A stretch of 64,000 nt of DNA from Actinoplanes sp. NBC_00393 (GCF_036053395.1 NZ_CP107942.1:1268501-1332500), one strand, 5' to 3'. Numbered from the stretch's first letter, positions 33,406 through 41,762 are shown. The notes: a model not told the origin generated them from the sequence alone. Numbers and translations: made by a program.

Positions 33406-34662
33406 TTACAGCGTGCGCAGCACCTCGACCGCCTCGGTCTCCGCGGTGTGCACCGCGCGCAGCCGGTCGGCCAGCATGCCCAGATCGGGCGCCACCGGTG
33501 GCTTCCGGTCCAGCTCGGCCCGTAGCTGCCACAGCTCGGCCGCAGCCTCGGCCCGGCCGGCGGCGCCGTCGTCTCCCAGCGCCACGCCCTCGGCCACCGC
33601 CGCCACCATGTCGCGCAGGCGGGCGTACTCCGGAACATCGGCCGGCAGCGCGGCCTCAGCGAACGCATGCCAGCGGCGGCCCGCCTCGCGGAACGCCTGC
33701 GCCGCCTGCGTCGCCCGCTCGCCGAGCAGCGGTGCGGCCTCGTCGAGGAAGTCGGCGTACAGGTCGCGCAGGTGGCCGCCGCTCATGCCGACCGGCTCCA
33801 CCTCGTCCCACACCGTCAGCAGCGCGGTGGCCAGCCCGCGGCCGTCGGCGAAAACGGTCGGCCAGCCCTTCGCGTTGCGCCGGTCGGTGAGCAGCTTCGC
33901 CCACTTCTGCCAGGCCGGCAGCGCGAACGACGAAGACGTGCCGCCCAGGTGCCCGGCACACTCCCGGACCCCGTCACGAACCAGGTCTGCGAGCTTCTCC
34001 GGCGGGGTCGCGGCCTCAACCACGACAAGCTTGTTCCGGTACGAGACGACGCGTGCCCGGGCGCGGTGCAGCGCGTCGGCCGAGACGGTCAGCGGACGGG
34101 TGTTGCGGTCGTCGATGCGTACCCCCGCGCCGGTCGCCGCGTAGGCGACCACCGCATGGCCGCCGTGCGCCTCCAAGTGCGGGGGCAGGTGCCAGTAGCC
34201 GACCAGGTACCGGTCCGGGACCACGATCGCCCGCTCGCCCGCGGCCAGTGCCGCGTCCAGGGCGGCAGCCGCGCCCTTGGCGCCCGACGTGGTGTGCACC
34301 CGGTAACGGGCGCCGAGCCGGTCCAGGGTCTGGTCGGTCCAGTCGAGATAGTTCCACCGGCGCCGGAAACCCAACGTCAGGTGGGTGGTGTCGTGCGCGG
34401 CAAACTCCCAGAGGATGTATCCGGCACCGAGCCCACCGCCGATGCCGAGGACCATCGCCTCCGACAGCTCGACTCCATGGCCGGCGAGCACGTGCGCCAC
34501 CGCGGCGGTCTCGGGGTGCAGCCCACCCCGCAACGGCCAGTCGTGGTCGGTGCCGGGCCGCTCGGCGTCGCCGACCACGTGCCGGCGCGCGGCGGCGTAC
34601 CGTTCGCCGGTCCGGGCCATCCGCGCACGGATGCGGGCCTTGAGGTGTTTCTGCTCGGTCAT
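33406..34662 (-). CDS. BtrH N-terminal-like / DUF4872 protein
   Basis: 418 aa from ATG 34662. The N-terminal two thirds match the BtrH_N fold: LHPETAAVAHVLAGHGVELSEAMVLGIGGGLGAGYILWEF, VHTTSGAKGAAAALDAALAAGERAIVVPDRYLVGYWHLPPHLEAHGGHAVVAYAAT, a peptidase-C39-like arrangement. The C-terminal part (about 245-418) is helical DUF4872 (FALPAWQKWAKLLTDRRNAKGWPTVF). BtrH transfers the side chain in butirosin biosynthesis. Whether this protein acts on a carrier-bound acyl group is unknown. No biosynthetic cluster surrounds it. Confidence 0.8.
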   Translation of the reverse strand: MTEQKHLKARIRARMARTGERYAAARRHVVGDAERPGTDHDWPLRGGLHPETAAVAHVLAGHGVELSEAMVLGIGGGLGAGYILWEFAAHDTTHLTLGFRRRWNYLDWTDQTLDRLGARYRVHTTSGAKGAAAALDAALAAGERAIVVPDRYLVGYWHLPPHLEAHGGHAVVAYAATGAGVRIDDRNTRPLTVSADALHRARARVVSYRNKLVVVEAATPPEKLADLVRDGVRECAGHLGGTSSSFALPAWQKWAKLLTDRRNAKGWPTVFADGRGLATALLTVWDEVEPVGMSGGHLRDLYADFLDEAAPLLGERATQAAQAFREAGRRWHAFAEAALPADVPEYARLRDMVAAVAEGVALGDDGAAGRAEAAAELWQLRAELDRKPPVAPDLGMLADRLRAVHTAETEAVEVLRTL

Positions 34663-35012
34663 CGCTGTCCCGTCCGGTCACGCGCACGCCGCGATCCCCA
34701 CGCGGCAGCGATACGCACAACCGTCGGTGCGTCTCAGCATGGGACGGTCGCTCTCCCGAGGCCGGACACCCCTTTGCCTCCGCGGTGCCGGGTGGCGTGG
34801 GCACCCGGGAGGAGGTTCGGCACGGGAGCGTGCCGACCTCACCCTACCGCAGCACCCGTGCCACGACCGCCAGCGCCTGCTCGCCGAGCGGGTCGTGTCC
34901 CCCGTGCGAGCTACCCGCAAGTGTCCACCGCACGGTGACGATTGCTGCGGCGGAAATCCATAGGTTTCTTCCTGTCCGCGGCGCTCCGGTCGCGGTCTGC
35001 GAAGGAGTCATC

Positions 35013-35849
35013 ATGCGATTCGTCAAACAGCTTCTCGCCGTCGTCGCCGTCGCCCTCATCGGCGGGCAGGGTGCCGCCGCGGTCGAGGGCGACTTCTTCC
35101 TCACCCTGGTGATCGGCGCGGTGGCGGCGGTGCTGGGCGTGGTCGTCTACCGGTGGGTGGTGCGGCGCACCGAGCGCCGCGACCCTGCCGAGCTCGATCT
35201 CGACGGTTGGTGGGGGAAGGTGGGCCGCGGGACGCTCATCGGCTTCGCCATGTTCGCGGCCGTCATCGCCAACATCGCGTTCCTCGGCGGTTACCACGTC
35301 GAAGGCTGGGGCTCGCCGACGGGAGCGCTGGGGTTGCTCGGGTTCATGGCGGCCGCGGCCGTCACCGAGGAGCTGCTGTTCCGGGGGGTGCTGTTCCGGA
35401 TCATCGAGGAGCGTACGGGCACCTGGATCGCTCTCGCCCTGACCGGCGTGGTGTTCGGCGCGATGCACCTGGTGAACCCGGACGCCACCCTGTGGGGGGC
35501 GACCGCCATCGCGATCGAGGCCGGGTTCATGCTGGCCGCCTGCTACGCCGCCACCCGCAACCTGTGGGTCCCGATCGGTCTGCACTTCGGCTGGAACTTC
35601 GCCGCCGGCGGCATCTTCAGCGTCGCGGTCTCGGGTAACGGCGAGTCGAAGGGGCTGCTCGAGGCCTCGACGTCCGGGCCGGTCGCGCTGAGCGGGGGCG
35701 CTTTCGGGCCGGAGGGCAGCCTGTACGCGGTGCTGGCCGGCGTGGTCCTGACCGTGGTGTTCCTGTGGCTGGCCAAGCGCCGCGGGCACATCGTCCCGCT
35801 TCGCCGCCGGACGGCACAAGCCCCGGCAACCGCTACAGTCACCCGGTGA
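35013..35849 (+). CDS. CPBP-family intramembrane metalloprotease
   Basis: 278 aa from ATG 35013 with GAAGGAG upstream. Multiple membrane helices. The CPBP (CAAX protease/bacteriocin-processing) motifs are present: AVTEELLFRGVLFRIIEE (Glu-Glu-x3-Arg), GVVFGAMHLVNP (His) and LHFGWNFAAGGIFS. Members cleave or bind prenylated or membrane peptides, and some give self-immunity. It is the first gene of a three-gene unit: its TGA overlaps the histidine kinase GTG by 2-4 nt. The kinase pair may sense envelope stress related to the protease. Confidence 0.88.
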   Translation: MRFVKQLLAVVAVALIGGQGAAAVEGDFFLTLVIGAVAAVLGVVVYRWVVRRTERRDPAELDLDGWWGKVGRGTLIGFAMFAAVIANIAFLGGYHVEGWGSPTGALGLLGFMAAAAVTEELLFRGVLFRIIEERTGTWIALALTGVVFGAMHLVNPDATLWGATAIAIEAGFMLAACYAATRNLWVPIGLHFGWNFAAGGIFSVAVSGNGESKGLLEASTSGPVALSGGAFGPEGSLYAVLAGVVLTVVFLWLAKRRGHIVPLRRRTAQAPATATVTR

Positions 35850-37003
35850 TCAAGCTCCGGAGCCTCCCGGATCTGTGGCGGCAGTGGCCGGTCACGGTCC
35901 GGGATCTCCCGCTCGCCCTCGCCTTCGCCCTCGCGGCGGCGGTCCCGGCGCTGCAGCGGCACGGCACGCAGGTCGGTGACCTGCCGAACCGCCCGTACGA
36001 CGCGCTGACCATCGGTGTCGTCGCCCTGGAGTGCCTGCCGCTGGCCGTACGCCGCCGGTGGCCGGCCGTCTGCCTCGTGCTGGTGTCGCTCGGCTTCGCG
36101 ATCGACCAGCTCCGCGGCTACCACACCGTCGCGGGTACGGCACTGGCCATCGCGCTCGTCAGTGCGGGCGCCTATGTGGAACAGCGCCGTTGGCTCGTCG
36201 CGGGTCTCGCCACAGCGGCGTACGGATCCCTCGTGGTCTCCCTCGACCGGCTCGGCTCGGCTGAGGGCGTCGTCGGGTTCACCACCTTCTATCTGCTGCT
36301 GGCGCTCGCGTGGGGCATCGGGGCGTGGCTGCGCCAGAACCGGGCCGCCGAGGCGGAACGCCGCCGCCATGTCGAGGAGGCCACCCGTACGGCGGAGCGC
36401 ACCCGCATCGCCCGGGAGCTGCACGACGTCGTCACCCACCACGTGACGGCGATGGTCGTGCAGGCCGAGGCGGCACGCTACCTGACGGGCGCCCCGGACA
36501 AGCTGGAGCAGACCTTGACCGCGATCACCGGCACCGGCCGCCGGGCCGTCGGCGACCTGCGGCAACTGCTCGACCTGCTCAACCCGGATCACAGCACCGA
36601 CGACCCGCGTACGCCGTCGGTCGGCGACCTGGACACCCTCGTCGACCAGACCCGGCAGGCCGGGCAGCCGGTCGAGTTCGTCCGGGACGGCACGCCGTCG
36701 GCGGCCACCGGCAGCGCCGAGGTGGCGGCGTACCGGGTGGTGCAGGAGGCGCTGACGAACGCGCTGAAGTACGCGCACGGCAGCCCGACCAGGGTTCACG
36801 TCCACCACGGGAAAGGGGAGACGACCGTGGAGATCAGCACCGACGGCTCCGGATCCGGCAACGCTTCCCCGGGCGGCAGCGGGCGCGGCCTCGCCGGGCT
36901 CCGCGAGCGGGTCGCCGTCCTCGGCGGCGACTTCAGCGCGGGCGCGCAGGCCGGCGGCGGCTTCCTCGTGCGGGCCCGGATCCCGGCCGGAAACCCGTCG
37001 TGA
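35846..37003 (+). CDS. Two-component sensor histidine kinase (HisKA_3, NarL-type)
   Basis: 385 aa from GTG 35846, overlapping the protease stop. Four to five N-terminal membrane helices (residues about 20-165), then a DHp helix with ARELHDVVTHHVTAMVVQAEAARYL (His at about 198) and an HATPase domain with AAYRVVQEALTNALKYAHG (N box) and GRGLAGLRERVAVLGG (G box). It phosphorylates the response regulator encoded next. The lack of a large extracellular loop suggests sensing within the membrane. Confidence 0.93.
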   Translation: MIKLRSLPDLWRQWPVTVRDLPLALAFALAAAVPALQRHGTQVGDLPNRPYDALTIGVVALECLPLAVRRRWPAVCLVLVSLGFAIDQLRGYHTVAGTALAIALVSAGAYVEQRRWLVAGLATAAYGSLVVSLDRLGSAEGVVGFTTFYLLLALAWGIGAWLRQNRAAEAERRRHVEEATRTAERTRIARELHDVVTHHVTAMVVQAEAARYLTGAPDKLEQTLTAITGTGRRAVGDLRQLLDLLNPDHSTDDPRTPSVGDLDTLVDQTRQAGQPVEFVRDGTPSAATGSAEVAAYRVVQEALTNALKYAHGSPTRVHVHHGKGETTVEISTDGSGSGNASPGGSGRGLAGLRERVAVLGGDFSAGAQAGGGFLVRARIPAGNPS

Positions 37004-37659
37004 CCGCGCCGATCCGGGTGCTGGTCTGCGACGACCAGGAGCTGATCCGCGCCGGCTTCGCGACGATCATCGACGCCCAGCCCGACATGGAGATCGTCGG
37101 CGAGTGCGGCGACGGACGCGCGGCGGTCGACCTGGCCGCCCGGCTCCGGCCCGACGTGGTGGTGATGGACGTCCGGATGCCGGTGCTCGACGGCATCGAG
37201 GCGACCCGTCTGCTGGCCGGAGTCGGCGTCCCCGAGCCGGTGAAGGTCCTCGTGGTGACGACGTTCAACCTCGACGAATACGTCTACGAGGCGCTGCGCG
37301 CGGGCGCCAGCGGCTTCCTGCTCAAGGACGCCCCACCGGCGCAGCTGCTGGGCGGCATCCGCACGGTCGCGACGGGCGCCGCGCTGCTGGCCCCGGAGGT
37401 GACCCGGCAGCTGGTGGGCAGGTACGCGGCCCGCATCCGCCCGGCCGAAGGCGACCCGGACGGCGGCGCGCTGACCCCGCGCGAGCTGGAGGTGCTCCGG
37501 CTCATCGCGGAGGGCCTGTCCAACAGCGAGATCGCCGCGGCGCTGGTGCTCAGCCAGGAGACGGTCAAGACGTACGTGTCCCGCATCCTCACCAAACTGG
37601 ACCTGCGCGACCGGGTGCAGGCCGTGGTGTACGCCTACCGCCGCGGCCTGGTGACCTGA
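37000..37659 (+). CDS. NarL/FixJ-type response regulator
   Basis: 219 aa from GTG 37000, overlapping the kinase stop by 4 nt. Receiver domain with IRVLVCDDQELIRAGF, phospho-acceptor VVVMDVRMPVLDGIEA (Asp about 54), VVTTFNLDEYVYEALRAGASGFLLKDAPPAQLL, and a LuxR-type HTH: LTPRELEVLRLIAEGLSNSEIAAALVLSQETVKTYVSRILTKLDLRDRVQAVVYAYRRGLV. Complete and canonical. The probable target is the promoter of its own three-gene unit. Confidence 0.95.
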   Translation: MTAPIRVLVCDDQELIRAGFATIIDAQPDMEIVGECGDGRAAVDLAARLRPDVVVMDVRMPVLDGIEATRLLAGVGVPEPVKVLVVTTFNLDEYVYEALRAGASGFLLKDAPPAQLLGGIRTVATGAALLAPEVTRQLVGRYAARIRPAEGDPDGGALTPRELEVLRLIAEGLSNSEIAAALVLSQETVKTYVSRILTKLDLRDRVQAVVYAYRRGLVT

Positions 37660-37734
37660 GCGGCCCACTCCTGATGCGGCCGCCGGTCTGGTAGAACAGC
37701 TCGCACGCGGCATCACCAGCCGGTGAAGCATTCT

Positions 37735-37751
37735 GTACCGAATGGTACGGT
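37735..37751 (+). promoter_or_regulatory. TetR operator overlapping a leaderless -10 box
   Basis: GTACC-GAAT-GGTAC (37735-37748) is a perfect dyad. TACGGT (37746-37751) overlaps its right arm and ends 7 nt before the ATG at 37759, so the transcript is probably leaderless and autorepressed. Confidence 0.55.
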
Positions 37752-37758
37752 TGCCGCC

Positions 37759-38370
37759 ATGAGCCGTTCCCGCAGCACGGTGTTGGGTCGGCCCCGCGGC
37801 TTCGACACCGACGAGGCGCTCGAGCGCGCCATGCGGGTGTTCTGGGCGCAGGGGTACGAGGGTTCGAGTCTCGCTGATCTCACCGGTGCCATGGGAATCA
37901 CCAAGACCAGCATGTACGCGGCCTTCGGCAACAAGGAACAACTGTTCCGCAAGGTTCTGCAGCGATACACGCAGGGCCCGGCCGACTATTTCGACGCCGC
38001 CCTGGAGCAGCCGACCGCGCAGGCAGCAGCCGAGGCGCTGCTGCGCGGATCGGTCCGCACCTCGACCATGCCCGAGGGTTTCGCGGGTTGCCTGACCATC
38101 CAGGGCGCGCTGCCGGCGTGTGACGAGAACCGTCCGGTGCACGAGGCGCTCGTCCAGTTCCGCAACGACGCGGTCGAGCGGCTCGAGCAGCGTTTCGGTC
38201 GTGCTGTCGACGAGGGCGACCTGCCGGGCGACGCGGATCCGAGGCGCCTGGCCCGCTATGTCATGGCGCTGGCTTTCGGTATTCCCGTGCACGCCGCCAA
38301 CGGCCTCGGCCGCGCCGAACTCGACGAGATCGTCGACCAGGCGATGAGCTGCTGGCCGTCACGTTCCTGA
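37759..38370 (+). CDS. TetR-family transcriptional regulator
   Basis: 203 aa from ATG 37759 (MSRSRSTVLGRPRGFD). N-terminal HTH: DEALERAMRVFWAQGYEGSSLADLTGAMGITKTSMYAAFGNKEQLFRKVLQRY. The C-terminal TetR domain has SVRTSTMPEGFAGCLTIQGALPACDENRPV and a helix resembling AcrR/YcdC-like regulators. Probably autoregulated through the dyad just upstream. The expected neighbour, a transporter or oxidoreductase, is absent; only a short membrane-protein remnant follows at 38395. Confidence 0.9.
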   Translation: MSRSRSTVLGRPRGFDTDEALERAMRVFWAQGYEGSSLADLTGAMGITKTSMYAAFGNKEQLFRKVLQRYTQGPADYFDAALEQPTAQAAAEALLRGSVRTSTMPEGFAGCLTIQGALPACDENRPVHEALVQFRNDAVERLEQRFGRAVDEGDLPGDADPRRLARYVMALAFGIPVHAANGLGRAELDEIVDQAMSCWPSRS

Positions 38371-38394
38371 TCGGGCCAGTTTCGGCCGGGTCGC

Positions 38395-38499
38395 GACATA
38401 CCCGTCTATACCGCGATCGCGCTGATCATGGCCTGGCCGCTGCTGCGCCGCTTCCTGCCCTGCCCCGGCGACGACCGGCAGGTGCCCGCCGGCGTCTGA
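38395..38499 (+). pseudogene. C-terminal remnant of a membrane protein
   Basis: The plus frame gives DIPVYTAIALIMAWPLLRRFL, then PCPGDDRQVPAGV and a stop at 38497-38499. One hydrophobic helix and a short polar tail look like the end of a permease, with no start or upstream helices. It may be what is left of a transporter formerly regulated by the TetR gene. Confidence 0.3.
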
Positions 38500-38563
38500 C
38501 CCACCAGCTGCGCTCACCGCATCCGGCCGGACGAATAGCGTGCACCGCTGTTCTACCGGGTCA

Positions 38564-39259
38564 TCAACGGGCCGCCGCCCGCAGCAGGGCGAGCGTGCCC
38601 CGCAGCTCCGCCCCGAGCGCGCTCGCGGCCGCGTCGGCGTCGCCGTCGATGACCGCCTCGACCAGGGCGGTGTGCCCGTCGTCGCCCGGGGTCGGGTCGG
38701 CCGAGCGCAGCCCCAGCAGCGCGACGAGGTCGAGCAGACCCTGCTGGAGCCTGGGCGTGAACTCGGTGAACAGGCTGACGAGCAACGGGTTGTGGGTGGC
38801 GGCGACCACGGCCGCGTGCAGGGCGATGTCAATCTCGACGAACTCGGCGTCGGTGGCGCCGGCCGCCTGCCGCCGCCGGTCGAGGGCCGCGCGCAGGGCG
38901 GCCACATCGTCGTCGGTGCGGCGGGTGGCGGCCAGCCGGGCGGCCTCCACCTCGACGATCATCCGGACCTCGTAGACGTCCGTGACGGCGGCCTGCCGCA
39001 GCCGGGTGGACCAGTCGTCGCTCGGCCGGGTCGCGATCACGTACACCCCGGCGCCCTGCCGGGCGCGGACCATGCCGGCGCCGGCCAGGGCGCGCAGCGC
39101 CTCGCGGACCGTGGACCGCCCGACGCCGAGTTGATCGGCCAGGGTGACCTCGCCCGGCAGTTTCGTGCCGACCGGCCACTCGCCGCCGGTGATCTGCTCG
39201 CGGAGCCGGTCGGTGGCCTGCTGGACCAGTGAGGACGGCCGCAACGGACCCGCTGTCAT
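38564..39259 (-). CDS. GntR/FadR-family transcriptional regulator
   Basis: 231 aa from ATG 39259. GntR winged helix (PSSLVQQATDRLREQITGGEWPVGTKLPGEVTLADQLGVGRSTVREALRALAGAGMVRARQGAGVYV), then a FadR-type all-helical FCD domain (about 85-225) with EVRMIVEVEAARLAA, AEFVEIDIALHAAVVAATHNPLL and DDGHTALVEAVIDGDA, metal-ligand positions typical of FCD. The divergent region to leuA carries three ACTTGTC/GACAAGT half-sites that overlap the leuA leader promoter, so it may regulate leuA as well as itself. Confidence 0.9.
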   Translation of the reverse strand: MTAGPLRPSSLVQQATDRLREQITGGEWPVGTKLPGEVTLADQLGVGRSTVREALRALAGAGMVRARQGAGVYVIATRPSDDWSTRLRQAAVTDVYEVRMIVEVEAARLAATRRTDDDVAALRAALDRRRQAAGATDAEFVEIDIALHAAVVAATHNPLLVSLFTEFTPRLQQGLLDLVALLGLRSADPTPGDDGHTALVEAVIDGDADAAASALGAELRGTLALLRAAAR

Positions 39260-39273
39260 GGGCACGCCTTCCA

Positions 39274-39313
39274 ACTTGTCTGAGGAGTTCACTTGTCTGA
39301 GTACCTGACAAGT
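39274..39313. promoter_or_regulatory. GntR operator cluster over the leuA promoter
   Basis: ACTTGTC at about 39274 and at 39291-39297, and the inverted copy GACAAGT at 39307-39313. The pair ACTTGTC-N9-GACAAGT overlaps TTGTCT (39293-39298), a possible -35 for the -10 box TACTCT at 39317. Confidence 0.6.
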
Positions 39314-39316
39314 GCT

Positions 39317-39322
39317 TACTCT
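39317..39322 (+). promoter_or_regulatory. -10 box (TACTCT) of the leuA leader transcript
   Basis: TACTCT ends 6 nt before the ATG of the leader peptide at 39329. TTGTCT lies 18 bp upstream as a -35. The leader peptide would be translated from a leaderless mRNA. Confidence 0.5.
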
Positions 39323-39328
39323 ACACGC

Positions 39329-39376
39329 ATGCCATCGGCTGCCCTTCTCCTCCTCGGCTGCCGCTGCGGGGTCTGA
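39329..39376 (+). CDS. leuA leader peptide with four consecutive Leu codons
   Basis: ATG 39329 to TGA 39376: [15 protein letters not shown]. The run CTT-CTC-CTC-CTC lies 72 bp before leuA. Leucine-rich leader peptides before leuA in actinobacteria are established as attenuation sensors of charged tRNA-Leu. The start appears leaderless. Confidence 0.8.
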   Translation: MPSAALLLLGCRCGV

Positions 39377-39417
39377 CACGACCGGCACCCCGCAGCGGGT
39401 GCCTCGCCGTGCCGGTC
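39361..39417 (+). promoter_or_regulatory. leuA attenuator with alternative hairpins
   Basis: CCGCTGCGGGG (39361-39371, end of the leader peptide) pairs perfectly with CCCCGCAGCGG (39388-39398). A competing hairpin pairs GACCGGCA (39380-39387) with TGCCGGTC (39410-39417), with GGCACCC/GGGTGCC inside. The two cannot coexist. Ribosome position on the Leu codons would choose between them. There is no T-run, so control may be translational or Rho-dependent. Confidence 0.6.
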
Positions 39418-39447
39418 AATCGACCGATCCGAAAAGAGACGTTCCCG

Positions 39448-41199
39448 ATGTCGTTTCCCACTCTGCGCACCCCGGCCGGCCCCGTGCCGTCGGACGCCCC
39501 GCACTGGAATCCCCAGCGCGCCAGCGCCATGCCGTACCACCGCTACCAGGCGGCCCACGACCGTGTCGCCCTGCCGCTGACCGACCGGACCTGGCCGTCG
39601 GCCCGCGTCGAACGCGCCCCGCTGTGGGTGCCGGTCGACCTGCGTGACGGCAACCAGGCACTGGCCGAGCCGATGGACACACCCCGCAAACGCCGGATGT
39701 TCGACCTGATGGTCACCATGGGCTTCAAGGAGATCGAGATCGGCTACCCGGCCGCCAGCCGGACCGACTTCGATTTCGTACGCCACCTCGCCACCAGCGG
39801 TGCGGTCCCGGACGACGTGACCGTGGTGGTGTTCACCCCGGCCCGCACCGAGCTGATCGACCAGACCGTCGCGTCGATCGCCGGCCTGCCCCGTGCCGTC
39901 GTGCACATGTACACCGCGACCGCCCCCACCTGGCGCGAGGTCGTGCTCGGCCGCTCCCGCGACGAGCTGCACGAGCTGATCCGCGACTCCGCCCGCCACC
40001 TGATGCGCGGCGCCGACCGCAGCGGCGTGGACGTCCGGTTCCAATTCGCGCCGGAGGTCTTCAACCTCACCGAACCGGACTACGCCCTGGAGATCTGCGA
40101 CAGCCTCACCCAACTGTGGGAGGCCAGCCCGGACCGGCCGGTGACCATCAACCTGCCGGCCACCGTCGAGATCGCCACCCCGAACGTGTACGCCGACCAG
40201 ATCGAATACATGCACCGCAACCTCGCCCGCCGCGACAGTGTGATCCTGTCGGCGCACCCGCACAACGACCGCGGCACCGGCGTGGCCTGCGCCGAACTCG
40301 CCGTGCTGGCCGGAGCACAACGGGTGGAGGGCTGCCTGTTCGGCAACGGGGAACGCACCGGCAACGTCGACCTGGTGACGCTGGCGCTGAACCTGTTCGC
40401 CCAGGGCGTCGACCCGATGATCGACTTCTCCGACATCGACACGATCCGCGACGTCGTCGAGCAATGCAACCGGCTGCCGGTGCACCCGCGCCACCCGTAC
40501 GGCGGAGAGCTGGTGCACACCGCCTTCTCCGGCACCCATCAGGACGCCATCGCCAAGGGATTCGCGGCGCACGCCAAGCAGGCGGCCGACCTCGGGGTGC
40601 CGGCCGAGGAGGCGCCCTGGTCGGTGCCGTACCTGCCGATCGACCCGGCCGACGTGGGCCGCACCTACGAGGCGGTCATCCGGGTCAACTCGCAGTCAGG
40701 CAAGGGCGGCATCGCGCACCTGCTGCACACCCACCGCGGGCTGGACCTGCCCGCGGCGATGCGGCCGGACTTCTCCGCGCACGTCCAACGGGTCGCCGAC
40801 GACACCGGCGAGGAACTGTCCCCGCGACGGCTGTGGGAGCTGTTCCGGGCCACCTACCTGGACCCGGCCGAAACCGGGCCGGTCACCCTGGCGTCCTGGC
40901 AGCTCACCGGCGACGACCAGTTCAGCTGCGTGGTCCGCGCCGACGGCCAGGAACACGAGTGCCGGGGCACCGGCAACGGGCCGCTGTCAGCGCTCACCGA
41001 CGCGCTGCGCCACGCCGGGATCACCGTCGACATCCTCGAGTTCAGCGAACACGCCACCGGCAACGGCGCGCAAAGCCCAGCCGCCGCCTATGTCCACTGC
41101 CAGGTCGGCGAGGTGACGGTCTGGGGAGCCGGCCTCGACACCTCGGTCCTGACCGCGTCGGTGCAAGCCGTCATGGCCGCCGTGAACCGCACCAGGTAG
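39448..41199 (+). CDS. leuA: 2-isopropylmalate synthase
   Basis: 583 aa from ATG 39448. HMGL-like TIM barrel with [18 protein letters not shown] (metal-binding Asp after the Arg-Asp-Gly-Asn motif), [63 protein letters not shown] and [22 protein letters not shown]-terminal allosteric LeuA dimerisation domain (about 440-583) is present for leucine feedback. It condenses acetyl-CoA with 2-oxoisovalerate, the first step of leucine synthesis. This is the long actinobacterial LeuA form. Expression is probably set by the leader-peptide attenuator and perhaps by the divergent GntR regulator. Confidence 0.97.
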   Translation: MSFPTLRTPAGPVPSDAPHWNPQRASAMPYHRYQAAHDRVALPLTDRTWPSARVERAPLWVPVDLRDGNQALAEPMDTPRKRRMFDLMVTMGFKEIEIGYPAASRTDFDFVRHLATSGAVPDDVTVVVFTPARTELIDQTVASIAGLPRAVVHMYTATAPTWREVVLGRSRDELHELIRDSARHLMRGADRSGVDVRFQFAPEVFNLTEPDYALEICDSLTQLWEASPDRPVTINLPATVEIATPNVYADQIEYMHRNLARRDSVILSAHPHNDRGTGVACAELAVLAGAQRVEGCLFGNGERTGNVDLVTLALNLFAQGVDPMIDFSDIDTIRDVVEQCNRLPVHPRHPYGGELVHTAFSGTHQDAIAKGFAAHAKQAADLGVPAEEAPWSVPYLPIDPADVGRTYEAVIRVNSQSGKGGIAHLLHTHRGLDLPAAMRPDFSAHVQRVADDTGEELSPRRLWELFRATYLDPAETGPVTLASWQLTGDDQFSCVVRADGQEHECRGTGNGPLSALTDALRHAGITVDILEFSEHATGNGAQSPAAAYVHCQVGEVTVWGAGLDTSVLTASVQAVMAAVNRTR

Positions 41200-41230
41200 C
41201 AGCCCGAACAAACCGGGCAGCCATCAGAGA

Positions 41231-41259
41231 AGCCGGGCACCGATCAACGGTGTCCGGCT
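41231..41259 (+). terminator. leuA terminator hairpin
   Basis: AGCCGGGCACCG and CGGTGTCCGGCT form a 12-bp stem with a 5-nt loop, 31 nt after the leuA stop. CTCTT follows. Confidence 0.7.
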
Positions 41260-41346
41260 CTCTTGGCATATTGCATTGACGCGCACACCCGTCTCTCCTC
41301 ACGATAGGAAAGAGCGATTGAGGTCAACTCGATCACCCTAAATTGA

Positions 41347-41375
41347 TTGCATCATCGAGACACATCCCTTAGAGT
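41347..41375 (+). promoter_or_regulatory. Candidate promoter of the tRNA-array leader
   Basis: TTGCAT (41347-41352), a 17-bp spacer and TAGAGT (41370-41375). The start site would fall near 41382, about 30 nt before the leader ORF. An alternative TTGACG lies at 41276 without a good partner. The stretch 41260-41346 is AT-richer than its surroundings. Confidence 0.45.
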
Positions 41376-41411
41376 CATCCGCAACCGCCGCACGAAGCGA
41401 GGAGCAAACCG

Positions 41412-41537
41412 ATGCGCCGCTGGCACGCCGAAACGAATCCGCAGCATCTGCTGCTGCCGGATGCGGTCGCCTGTGCCCTCGAGATGCACCAAGAGCAGGC
41501 CCTCAGCATCAAGCCCGTCCCCGGGAGGCGCACCTAG
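41412..41537 (+). CDS. 41-codon leader ORF of the tRNA array
   Basis: ATG 41412 with a strong GAGGAG ribosome-binding site (41399-41404); TAG at 41535-41537. It encodes 41 residues beginning MRRWHAETNPQHLLLPDAV and ending PVPGRRT, using 18 of the 20 amino acids (no Phe or Tyr). Every anticodon of the twelve downstream tRNAs has a cognate codon here: UGG at 4, GCC at 6/20/22/30, ACG at 8, CAG at 11/29, CUG at 13-15, GAU at 17, GCG at 18, UGU at 21, CUC at 23/31, GAG at 24/28, AUG at 1/25, AAG at 34. Codons 35-41 match none of them. The peptide is not a known domain; a sensor role is inferred. Confidence 0.7.
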   Translation: MRRWHAETNPQHLLLPDAVACALEMHQEQALSIKPVPGRRT

Positions 41538-41601
41538 CGCCCGCCGAAGCGCTACAGCGCCGAAGCCGCCTCCCGGATCGGGAAGGCGGCTTCTTTCGTT
41601 T
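41521..41601 (+). promoter_or_regulatory. Attenuator: antiterminator versus intrinsic terminator before the tRNA array
   Basis: Terminator: GAAGCCGCC (41562-41570) pairs with GGCGGCTTC (41585-41593), extended inside by TCCC/GGGA, followed by TTTCGTTT. Antiterminator: CCGGGAGGCG (41521-41530, leader codons 37-40) is perfectly complementary to CGCCTCCCGG (41567-41576), which includes part of the terminator 5' arm. The two structures exclude each other. A ribosome finishing the leader would cover 41521-41530 and allow termination; a ribosome stalled upstream would favour readthrough into the tRNAs 18 nt downstream. The pairings are seen; the mechanism is inferred by analogy with amino-acid operons. 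Confidence 0.7.
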
Positions 41602-41618
41602 CACCGACAATTCCTTAT

Positions 41619-41692
41619 AGGGGTGTGGCGCAATTCGGTAGCGCAGCGGCCTCCAAATCCGAAGGTTGCAGGTTCGAATCCTGTCACCCCTG
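41619..41692 (+). tRNA. tRNA-Trp (CCA), weak anticodon stem
   Basis: Acceptor AGGGGTG/CACCCCT pairs fully. D stem GCGC/GCGC, T arm GCAGG-TTCGAAT-CCTGT. The anticodon loop CTCCAAA has CCA for UGG. In the anticodon stem the first (G/A) and last (C/U) pairs are mismatched, leaving only three pairs. No encoded CCA; a T-run follows (GCTTTTTG). It is separated from the rest of the array by 170 nt. Confidence 0.8.
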
Positions 41693-41762
41693 CTTTTTGC
41701 GTCCCCCGCAGAACATTCTGCGGGCATGGACTCGTCGAGACCTCGGTCTCGGAATTGAGAAC

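Noticed and set aside
41231..41346. Riboswitch between leuA and the array leader
   Set aside because: Only a simple terminator hairpin is present; no T-box, SAM or other consensus that I recognise.
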